Of a stretch of 64,000 nucleotides of DNA, positions 47,464 through 56,400 are shown one piece after another (positions within the stretch are counted from its first letter, which is position 1; each line of letters begins with the position of its first letter). The notes under the pieces are model-generated. The model was not told where the DNA came from. It worked only from the letters and a program-made list of their open reading frames with translations, and did not search any database. Source of the stretch: Rapidithrix thailandica (GTDB lineage Bacteria; Bacteroidota; Bacteroidia; Cytophagales; Flammeovirgaceae); NCBI RefSeq assembly GCF_039710355.1, contig NZ_JBDKWZ010000019.1, forward strand, positions 62,001 through 126,000, written 5' to 3'. The translations under genes and the position numbers were made by a program.

Positions 47464-49248
47464 ATGGAATACCCGTCAATTGCTGAAAATTTAATTTACC
47501 AACGAAAACGAAAAGGCTATACGCAAGAGGAGCTTGCAGGCAAAAGCAAAGTCACCATACGCACGATACAGCGTATTGAAAAAGGAGAGGTAAAACCACA
47601 TTTACAAACCGTAAAATTACTTGCGGCTGCTTTGGCAATAGAGGTAGAAGACTTAATGATTTTAAAAAAATCCCAAGCAGAAACCTCGCAAGAAAAATGG
47701 CTGCTCTTGATGCACAGCGCTCCTGTATTGGGAGGGATACTGCCTTTATGCAATATATTATTTCCCTTGTTTCTCTGGCTTCACAAGCGGAAACATAACA
47801 AAGTATATGATATGCATGGAAGAGCTATTGTCAACTTTCAGATGACGATGAGCATTTTATTTTTGCTTTCCTTTATAGCTCTGGTGACCCTTGAAGGCTA
47901 TGGTTTTTTCTTATTTATTGCCGTTATTCCTTATACTCTAACGGTTATTCTCATCAATATAGTGACCGCAGTTCATTCGCAAAAGTGTTATTATCCGTTG
48001 TCGATTCCTTTTTTAAGGACAAGAAAACCTTCTGCTTTTAAAAAGCTTGGGGCAATCATTATTTCGTTTTGTGCTTTGTTTTCAAGTGCATGTCATCCTG
48101 AACCATCCCCCAATATCACTCGTCTTGACGGATCGCTTATTACAACAGATTCCTTAACATCCAAAATCAAACAATTGATCCGGGATGCCGGAGTTCATGG
48201 GCTGGGTGTGACTGTATTTGAAAATAGCCACATCACTTATCAGAAAACTTTTGGGTACAAAGATTATAAAAAACAATCCTTGTTGAGTGATTCGACAAAT
48301 TTGTACGGTGCTTCTTTAAGTAAGGCTGTTTTTTCTGTGTTGGTGATGAAGTTGGTAGAGGAGAAGGTGATTGATTTGGATACACCTTTAGAAACTTATT
48401 TACCCAAGAAAATCTATGAATACCAGCCGCTTACCCGGTGGCATGATGATTATTCGGGTTTGGCACAAGATACCTTGTATTCAAAAATTACCGCACGTAT
48501 GTGCTTGAGTCATACCAGTGGGTTTCCGAATTGGCGTTGGTTTGAACCGGATCATCAATTAAGGGTGAAGTTTGAACCGGGTACACGCTATAGTTACTCC
48601 GGAGAAGGGTTCGTTTATTTACAGGTGGTGCTGGAAAAGGTACTTGGCCATAGCCTTGAGAAACTTGCCCAGCAAAAAATATTCAAGCCTCTGGGAATGA
48701 ACCGGTCAAGTTATCAGTGGCAAGAAGCCTTTGAAGGTGACTACGCTGCCGGGCATACTACTACAGGAGTGCTTTATCCAAAAGATACGGACAACGAACC
48801 TCGAAGCGGAAGTACATTGGAAACGACTGTGGAAGATTATAGTAAATTTATGGAAGCGGTACTTCAGCGCAAAATACTTACAAAAGAATCCTGGGCTGAG
48901 CTTTTTACTCCTCAAATAAAATTGCATTCGCTCAAACAATTCGGCCCTTTATCGAATACGGACACTACCCTTTACCAAGACCTCTTGTTAGGGTACGGCC
49001 TGGGTTGGGGTTTGTTAAATTCTCCTTTTGGTTTCGGAGCATTTAAAGAGGGGCATGGTGATGGTTTTCAACACTATTCGATTCTCTTTCCGGAAGCCGG
49101 GAAAGGGATTTTAATCATGACCAATAGTGATAATGGCGAAAGCATTTTCAAAGAGCTTTTATCCGTGGCAATCAGGGATGTCTATACCCCTTGGCAATGG
49201 CAAAATTACATTCCTTATAATCATAACTTTCACTCGGATAAAATATGA
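47464..49248 (+). CDS. Fusion of XRE-type HTH, DUF4870-like membrane domain and serine beta-lactamase-like hydrolase
   Basis: A 595-residue three-part protein. Residues 8-65 are an XRE helix-turn-helix (KGYTQEELAGKSKVTIRTIQ). Residues 80-185 resemble the DUF4870-type membrane domain often joined to such HTHs. A fourth hydrophobic segment (GAIIISFCALFSSAC, 196-210) resembles a lipoprotein signal stranded inside the chain. Residues 225-595 form a serine hydrolase of the class C beta-lactamase/DD-peptidase fold, with the SxxK nucleophile Ser284 (SLSK), YSG at 378-380 in place of YxN, and GHGDG in place of KTG. Inferred role: a membrane regulator with an extracytoplasmic enzymatic or sensor domain. 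The ATG at 47434 is an alternative start. The next gene overlaps by four bases. Confidence 0.85.
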   Translation: MEYPSIAENLIYQRKRKGYTQEELAGKSKVTIRTIQRIEKGEVKPHLQTVKLLAAALAIEVEDLMILKKSQAETSQEKWLLLMHSAPVLGGILPLCNILFPLFLWLHKRKHNKVYDMHGRAIVNFQMTMSILFLLSFIALVTLEGYGFFLFIAVIPYTLTVILINIVTAVHSQKCYYPLSIPFLRTRKPSAFKKLGAIIISFCALFSSACHPEPSPNITRLDGSLITTDSLTSKIKQLIRDAGVHGLGVTVFENSHITYQKTFGYKDYKKQSLLSDSTNLYGASLSKAVFSVLVMKLVEEKVIDLDTPLETYLPKKIYEYQPLTRWHDDYSGLAQDTLYSKITARMCLSHTSGFPNWRWFEPDHQLRVKFEPGTRYSYSGEGFVYLQVVLEKVLGHSLEKLAQQKIFKPLGMNRSSYQWQEAFEGDYAAGHTTTGVLYPKDTDNEPRSGSTLETTVEDYSKFMEAVLQRKILTKESWAELFTPQIKLHSLKQFGPLSNTDTTLYQDLLLGYGLGWGLLNSPFGFGAFKEGHGDGFQHYSILFPEAGKGILIMTNSDNGESIFKELLSVAIRDVYTPWQWQNYIPYNHNFHSDKI

Positions 49249-50684
49249 ACATGTACTTGCTTCCTTTTGTGTGTGTCATCTTTTTGGGGTGCCGCTTTAG
49301 TGCAGGTCAGGTATCTGGCAATAGAAAGCTTGAACCTGCCTTCCTTTCAGATAAGCAAACCGTTCATCCCGAGTTAAAGGGGGTTTGGAAGTCAATCGGA
49401 AACGGGTATCTTTTGGATGCCACCAACGATCGTATGGCCTTGTATAGTTATACAAAGAGCTATTGTTATAAAGAAAAGAAGGGATACTGGACTCAGTTGC
49501 TCCACTCTACGGCTCTCTTTTCCAGAAAGGGAGATACTCTTCATCTCTATTTGCATGATTATGGCGAAAAAACTACCGAACTCCAAGCGCGGAAAATCTT
49601 TGTAAGGATCCGTGCTCTCCCCGGCGGTTGTACGGAGTTAAGTGCGCTCCAGCAAAATGATCCGGTATTCCTTTTCGATTTGTTTTTGGAAACATTGGAA
49701 TGTAATTATGCGTTCGCCCGGGAGCGCGATTTAAACTGGGCCAACATCAGAAAACAGTACCAGACAAGCATTTCAGCGGCTACCAGTTTGGAAGAACTTT
49801 TTCAAAGAATGGGGGAAGTGGTTTCCATGACCAAGGACCAACACACTAAAATTATTGCCAAAGACGGACGAAAACATCAATATGCCGTTACGCCTTCTGC
49901 AAAACGGGTTTGGGAAGCATTTGAAAAGCAAAATGCCATCGAAAATAGCCATGAGTATTTCGACTTGTTTTTTGAGACAAATTATAAGAACATCAGCGAT
50001 AGCTTGTTGCTTGGCCAAGGCAAAAAAGTAGCCAATGGGAAAATCGAATGGGGGTTTGTAAAAGAGGATATTGGTTATATACATATTCATTCTCTTACGG
50101 GGTTTGCGTCACCTGCATTACCTAGAAAACAACATATGGATTCCTTGAATTTTTCTATGCAAGAAATCATGAAAGCGCTACGGGATACAAAGGCTTTGAT
50201 CGTTGATATTAGCTTTAACTTCGGTGGGTATGATGCGGCCGGGCTTACTATTGCTAGTTATTTTACGAAAGAAACTGTTCAGGCGTATACCTTGCACACG
50301 TATTACGGGGGAGAGTTTTATGAAACCAGTACATTTAATGTGATTCCCGCAACAGAAACCTATAGTAAGCCAGTTTATTTGCTCACAACAGATATCAGCC
50401 GTAGTGCAGCCGAAACCTTTGCCATGCAAATGAAAGCCTTGCCCCATGTCACCCTTGTAGGCAGTAGAACCTTAGGGATTTTATCCAATATGTTAGGAAA
50501 GAATATCGGGGGTTTTTATTTGACTTGCAGCAATGGGAAATACGAGTCAACGGAAGGAGCTGTATACGAGGTTAATGGGGTGGAGGTAGATATTCCGAGG
50601 GAAGTGTTTTCAAGTGAAACTATTTTGCAAGGACATATGGAGGCTGTCAGAAGTATTGTAAAGTTGATTGAAAGTAAAGAGTAA
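49245..50684 (+). CDS. S41-family peptidase-like lipoprotein
   Basis: A 479-residue exported protein. A short signal ending FLGC suggests a lipoprotein. The C-terminal half is a tail-specific (S41) peptidase domain: ALIVDISFNFGGYD near 320 corresponds to the family's DLRxNxGG, and the nucleophile Ser is in DISRSAAETFAMQMKAL, followed by VTLVGSRTLG. No PDZ domain is obvious. The N-terminal ~140 residues are beta-rich and unassigned. It starts inside the last codons of the HTH/serine-hydrolase fusion (ATGA overlap), so both are made from one mRNA and may act on the same envelope substrate. Confidence 0.87.
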   Translation: MNMYLLPFVCVIFLGCRFSAGQVSGNRKLEPAFLSDKQTVHPELKGVWKSIGNGYLLDATNDRMALYSYTKSYCYKEKKGYWTQLLHSTALFSRKGDTLHLYLHDYGEKTTELQARKIFVRIRALPGGCTELSALQQNDPVFLFDLFLETLECNYAFARERDLNWANIRKQYQTSISAATSLEELFQRMGEVVSMTKDQHTKIIAKDGRKHQYAVTPSAKRVWEAFEKQNAIENSHEYFDLFFETNYKNISDSLLLGQGKKVANGKIEWGFVKEDIGYIHIHSLTGFASPALPRKQHMDSLNFSMQEIMKALRDTKALIVDISFNFGGYDAAGLTIASYFTKETVQAYTLHTYYGGEFYETSTFNVIPATETYSKPVYLLTTDISRSAAETFAMQMKALPHVTLVGSRTLGILSNMLGKNIGGFYLTCSNGKYESTEGAVYEVNGVEVDIPREVFSSETILQGHMEAVRSIVKLIESKE

Positions 50685-51212
50685 ATTTTGAATCTGTCAT
50701 GCAATCTAAATTATTCCAAAGTCAAAGTTCCTTTTCTTGGGCAAAACTTCTTATGCAAATGCGCTACAAGGTTACCTATAAAGTGGTATTGTTTAAGTAA
50801 TTTTGTCTCTCTTTATATTGTTAGTGCTTCCTTTGAATACGGTATGTTTTTTAATTCCTATTGATGTAGCTGGATGGGTAATCGCGTAGTTATCAATTCA
50901 GAGAGACAAATTTAATGGGGGTATTGCTGTTGATTGAATGGGGAAAGAAGCAGTTTTGACTGTTTAGAAGGCTGAAAATTCCGTATACTTTTTATAGCTC
51001 TTTTTCATGCAAACCCTATACTGGAATGGTATAAAAACTATTTTGAATGGAATTGTTGCAAAGGTGGTTTTTGGGTATTTTTTCTTATATTCAATGAACG
51101 TTGATTTTCAAATGTTAAACAAAGGTTTTTTTATTTTATTTTTTTAAAATATTGATTATGAGTTATTTGTGTATATGGTCCTGTTTTTTAAATATAAAAA
51201 ATCAAATTTTTT
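50685..51212. other. Gene-free stretch left of the repeat array
   Basis: No gene is seen. TTGTCTCTCT (50803-50812) is complementary to AGAGAGACAA (50900-50909), a widely spaced inverted repeat of unknown meaning. The right part is very A/T-rich. Confidence 0.45.
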
Positions 51213-51980
51213 ATTGACTAAGTACTTATTTTAAGATACCTTGTGCTTCTAATCTTTTATGATCAAGTGGGCTTGATCAATCACAATGTAAAAGTTGTGT
51301 ATTACCTCGTAATACTTATTTTTATTGTAAATAAATAAAATATTATTTTTGCTTGAGTACTTATTTTAAGGTATCTTTATTTTTTTGGTGTTTTTAGGTG
51401 AAAAGTTAGCTTTATTCCTTTATGTAAGAGAAAATAAAATGCCTTGTAATACTTATTATTTTTTTATAAAATAAAATATTTTTATTTGTTTAAATACTTA
51501 TTTTAAGGTACATTAGCGTCTCAAATATGTCTTAGGGGTAAATTAACTGTGCTGCTTAAGATGAACTACTTATTATTGCTTATAATACTTCTATAGTAAA
51601 AACACGATCTTTTTTTGATTAAGTACTTATTTTAAGGTATATTGCATGTGAAAACTACCTTATTGAAGGACTAACGTTGTTAGCTACTATGGCGGAGCTG
51701 TGTACTGCCTGATGATACAAGTTTTTTGTAATAAAAATATGATCTTTTTTGTTTGACTACTTAACTTAAAATGTATTTTATGTCAAATGAATCTGTATTG
51801 AAGGGCTGATATTGTCAGTTGCTTTGGCGAAGCTGTGTCTTGCTTGGTAATGCCTGTTTTTAAGATGAAAATGAATTCTGAATAAAGTGACTTTTAGTTG
51901 CTTGTTGTGGAGGGGTATGTATTGTCTGGTAGTGCTTACTGTATTGTATTGTTTGTGCAAATTGAAACTCAACTAAACCA
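51213..51980 (+). repeat. Array of five ~134-bp-spaced promoter-like repeats upstream of the biosynthetic cluster
   Basis: A core close to AAGTACTTATTTTAAGGTA recurs with its TACTTA at 51223, 51358, 51495, 51624 and 51758 (intervals 135, 137, 129, 134). Each core lies between a TTG or TTTG on the left and TAnnTT on the right, separated by 18-21 bases. This is the layout of the Bacteroidota housekeeping promoter (TTTG, about 20 bases, TAnnTTTG). The sequence after the core is also shared, most clearly between units 4 and 5 (GGCGRAGCTGTGT) and faintly in a sixth partial copy near 51896-51945. No protein is encoded. Confidence 0.75.
51260..51279 (+). other. Perfect hairpin in the first repeat unit
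   Basis: TGATCAAG and CTTGATCA form a perfect 8-bp stem with a TGGG loop, about 15 bases past the promoter-like core of unit 1. Different small hairpins occur in units 4 (51671-51683) and 5 (51806-51818). Confidence 0.55.
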
Positions 51981-51992
51981 AACTAAAGCTAG

Positions 51993-53369
51993 ATGAAAGA
52001 GAATGATGAAATCCTGAATGGTCCTATAATTCCGACCTCTGTTAAGTTGGCTGTGCCTGTGATGATTGGGCAAATACTATCTTTGATTTATGGTATTGTG
52101 GATTTGGTCTTTGTGTCAATGCTGGATAAGGAATCCACTTCTTTGATTAGTGGTATGGGGCTGGTATTTCCTATTTACATGCTGTATTTGGCTTTGGGTA
52201 TAGGGATGTTTACAGGGGTTAGTGTATTGGTGGCAAGAGCAATAGGAGAGCGGAATAAATATATCCTGGATAAGGTTTCCAGCTCAGGGGTGCTGATCGC
52301 CTTGTTGATGGCTGTTGTATCAGCGGTTTTATTTTATCTTTTTGGTCGTGAAATTATTCAGTTGTTGGCAGGGGCTGAAATCACCGGATCTGCTATCGTG
52401 GCAGGAATTGATTATTTATATTATATAATTCCGGGTTTATGCTTCTTGTTGTTTAATCAGGTGATGTTGGGGATCTTTCAGGGAGAAGGTATAGTAAAGC
52501 ATTATGCAGCTTCCATGATGCTTTCAACAGTATTAAACATCATACTATCCCCTATATTTATTTTTACACTTGATATGGGGGTTGCGGGAAGTGCTATCGC
52601 TACTTCAATAGCAATATTTGTCGGTTTTTTGTATTTGCTTGGGGCCTTTAAGAAAAAGGAAAATAACGTTCCTTTGAGTTGGCAGTTAAAAGAAGCCAAG
52701 TCGACAATTATTAAGGAAATACTCCGGATTGGTATGGCGCATGTCGCTAGTATTCTGATTATCAATATCGCCAGTATGGTCATGAACTTTATCATTGGTT
52801 CTATCAGTGAAACGGCAATGAACTCTTGGGTTTTGGTAATCAGAATGGATGAATTCTTGTTGTTTGTCGGTTATGCTTTTGGTAGTTCCACTTTGACGAT
52901 GGTAGGTCAGAATCATGGAACAGGCAATGCTTCCAGAGTGCAGGAAATCTTTAAAAAGAACATCGTACTGGTGACGTTTATGGGACTGATTTGTGTGGGC
53001 ATTTACAATCTTGTCGCTCCGTATCTATTCTCGTTTTTTACCAATGTACCGGAAGTGATCGATGGTTGTGTCATGCAAGTTCGGATTCTGTCTCTCACCT
53101 ATGTGGCTATAATAATTACCATTGTGGTTAACTCTACTTTTCAGGCTACCGGGCGGGCTATGCCCGGAGTGATACTTGAAGTAATACGCATGCTGGTTGT
53201 GTCTATTCCCTTAGCTTATTCACTGGTTTTTATTTGGGGAATGGGGGTTGCCGGTGTGTTTTTTTCCGTAGGTGGTGCCAACGTGTTGGTGCTGGTTATT
53301 GGATTGGTATGGGGTTCAAGTTATGTCAATAAAATGAGGAAGTCATCTTCTTCAATGCAGGCAGCATAG
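51993..53369 (+). CDS. MATE-family multidrug efflux transporter
   Basis: A 458-residue exporter with 12 membrane helices in two similar halves. Early family features are LAVPVMIGQILSLIYGIVDL and IGERNKYILDKV; the second half has MNSWVLVIRMDEFLLFVGYA and GQNHGTGNASRVQEIF. MATE proteins expel cationic or aromatic drugs using a Na+ or proton gradient. Its position as first gene of a biosynthetic cluster, 54 bases before the UvrA-like gene, suggests it exports the cluster's own product. The long leader contains the promoter-like repeat array. Confidence 0.94.
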   Translation: MKENDEILNGPIIPTSVKLAVPVMIGQILSLIYGIVDLVFVSMLDKESTSLISGMGLVFPIYMLYLALGIGMFTGVSVLVARAIGERNKYILDKVSSSGVLIALLMAVVSAVLFYLFGREIIQLLAGAEITGSAIVAGIDYLYYIIPGLCFLLFNQVMLGIFQGEGIVKHYAASMMLSTVLNIILSPIFIFTLDMGVAGSAIATSIAIFVGFLYLLGAFKKKENNVPLSWQLKEAKSTIIKEILRIGMAHVASILIINIASMVMNFIIGSISETAMNSWVLVIRMDEFLLFVGYAFGSSTLTMVGQNHGTGNASRVQEIFKKNIVLVTFMGLICVGIYNLVAPYLFSFFTNVPEVIDGCVMQVRILSLTYVAIIITIVVNSTFQATGRAMPGVILEVIRMLVVSIPLAYSLVFIWGMGVAGVFFSVGGANVLVLVIGLVWGSSYVNKMRKSSSSMQAA

Positions 53370-53423
53370 CCTTACCACTTGATAATTGATTAGGAAGTAC
53401 ATTATTTTATATAATAATTCAAT

Positions 53424-56400
53424 ATGCGTGAAAGGATAAAGTATTATTCTGTCCATAGTCCGGCTACAAATCCCAAAGAGTATACGTCATTTTTAGACGA
53501 TTTGCCATCGGAAGTCAATGATGTTTGTATGGCAGTTCAAGGTTTGTTGGTTCATTTCTCTGCAGTATCCAAGGCTAATAGGATGGAGGAGAATAGCCGT
53601 TTGTTTTTAGCCCGGGATATAATTAAAGCAATAAACGAACTCGATAATAGTCCTTTAAATAAAAAGCGGGAGGTGAAAAATAAACTCGTGTGTACTGCTC
53701 GCGAGTATGCTTTACTAATATGTAGTGTGCTGATTCATAAAAATATAGCGGCCCGGATAAGATGCGGATTTGCTTCGTATATAGCAGAGGGTTATTATTC
53801 AGACCATTGGGTGTGTGAGTTTTGGGACGGCAAAACAGAACAGTGGATCAAGGTGGATGGTATGTTGGCGAATGAGGCGCAAGGGGGCCAGTCGTGTAGG
53901 GTAAAAGACGGTAGTTTTATTGAATCTGGGAAGGCATGGCAGTTGTGCCGGGAAAACAAAGCGGATGAAAACCTTTTTGGATATGATCTGAAGAGAGGTA
54001 TAGCTTTCATAAGAAGCAATATGCTGAGGGATTTTGCCGCGTTGAATAAAATAGAGCTAATGCCATGGGCTGTTCTTTGGGGGTACAAATCCAAACAGGA
54101 GCTGAGGCAGGAGGATTATAAAAAACTCGATTTGCTGGCAACTCTTATTGTCGACAACGATGTTTCATGGGGTAAAATAAGGGACTTTTATCAAAGTGAG
54201 ACGTGGATAAGTGGACCTGCAGATCATTTTTTGGAAGAGCACAGTGGGCAGCAGGAACGTACAGTCCCAACAATGGAGCAGAGCGAAAAGCGGATGGTGA
54301 TTGCCAATGATGGTCGTCACAAGGTTCGGGAAATCAATAGCTCCGAGGTGAAGAATGTAGAAATTGATCCGAACCTAATTCAAATTAAAGGGGCCAAGCA
54401 GCACAATTTAAAGGATATTGATCTGGCGATTCCCAAGAATAAACTTGTTGTAATTACCGGGGTAAGTGGTAGTGGCAAGTCGTCTATCGCATTTGATACG
54501 ATATATTCGGAAAGTCAACGCAGGTTTATGTCAGGCTTGTCTTTGTATGTACGAAAATATATGGTGCAGATGGAGAAGCCCAAGGTGGATTTTATTTATG
54601 GCCTCAATCCCTCTATCGCCATAGAGCAAAAGACATTGAGTAATAATCCCAGATCTACCGTAGGCACAATCACTGAGTTGTCAAATTACCTTCGCTTGTT
54701 ATATTCCAGGGTAGGACAGAAAAACTGTACAAAATGTGGTTGTCAAATTATACCTTTATCGCCCTTGCAAATCGCAAGCAAACTGTACGACCATATTCCT
54801 GAAGGTGAAACAGTAGAAATGTTGGCACCCCTAGTGCTTCAAAAGCGGGAATATAACAATGCGTTGTTTAGAGAATATCAGGAAAAAGGCTTTTCGGAAT
54901 TTAGGGTAAATGGAAAGCGTATAAATGTAGATATTGAGGAAATACCGTCACCCTCTGAGCTCAATACTGTAGAGCTGGTTTGGAGTAAATGCACGCTTGA
55001 AAAGCTGGATAGTATTAACCGGGATGAGAAGTTAAAGCAATTGGCAGAAAGCATAAAAGAGCTATATGATTATAGCGGGCAACTCTTGACCGTGATCCAT
55101 GGTGACGATGAATTGCTCTTTACTTCAAAACTGACTTGTCCTAATTGTGCGACTCCATTTCCTGAGTTGAGTGCTCAGCATTTTAGTGCTAATTCTCCTT
55201 TGGGAATGTGCCAGGATTGTAAAGGCTTGGGCATTTTACAGCGCATAGAACCAGAGCTAATTGTAGAGAATGAAGACCTCAGTATCTTAGACGGTGCATT
55301 GAAATGGTTTGGTAATTTACGGGAGAATAATCGCTCATCCTGGCCCACCGGACCTTTGGATGTTATCTACGAACATTATGGACTTGATATCAATGCCCCG
55401 TGGAAAGACCTTCCAAAATCGTTTCACGAGGTGATCTTCTATGGGTCGGGTAGCGAAAAGATAGCTATGCCGTCTTCTCTGGGAATGAAATCCAGTTTGC
55501 GAACCGTAAAAGGGTTGGTGCCGGAACTCAGCAGATTGTTTTTTGACAGTGACTCGAAAACCAACCGTGAGCGTTACAGCATTTATATGGATCAAAAGAC
55601 TTGTACCACTTGCTGTGGTTCAGGGTTGAGAAGGGAAGCATACAATGTTACCCTCGGGGGGTACCGCATATCAGAAGTTTCTTCGCTTTCAATAGAGCAA
55701 GCGGTGGCTTGGGTAAAAGGACTTTATGAGTCTATAGATGGAATAAGTTATGAGATAGGAAAAGAAATCTTGCTGGAGCTGTATAACCGCTTTTTGTTTT
55801 TGATGGATGTTGGCTTGCACTACCTCACCATAAACCGTACAGCCCCCACACTATCAGGAGGAGAAGGGCAGCGAGTAAGGTTAGCCAGTCAGTTGAGTAG
55901 TGGTATAGTAGGAGTATTGTATGTACTGGATGAGCCTTCCATAGGGCTACATCCTCGTGATAGAGGTTCACTGATCAAAACTCTTCTCAAACTCCGGGAT
56001 ATAGGAAATAGTGTACTGGTAGTGGAGCATGATGATCAGATTATGAAAGAGGCGGATTGGTTGATTGACATAGGGCCAAAAGCGGGTGTTCACGGAGGTG
56101 AACTCGTGGCTGAAGGTACTCCGCAACAAGTAATGGAAAACCTGGAATCACTTACCGGTAAATACCTCAGTGGTAAACTGGTGGTCTCTGGCGATCAAAA
56201 GCCTGTCAGGGAAATATTTTCAGAGCGATGGCTTACACTCAAAGGAGCTACGTTGCATAACCTTAAAAATGTGAGCATATCACTGCCAATAGGTAAAATG
56301 ACCTGCGTGACCGGAGTAAGCGGAAGTGGTAAAAGTAGTCTGATTGCCGGTACATTGGAGCCGGTGCTGGAACAAAAGTTAAACAATAGTACTGTTGAAG

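Noticed and set aside
51213..51790. CRISPR-like array
   Set aside because: The repeats are short, degenerate cores spaced ~134 bp apart, with related sequence between them. There are no uniform spacers and no cas genes.
51778..51972. 64-residue minus-strand ORF in the repeat region
   Set aside because: It overlaps the degenerate repeat, has no recognisable features, and looks like a chance frame in a non-coding array.
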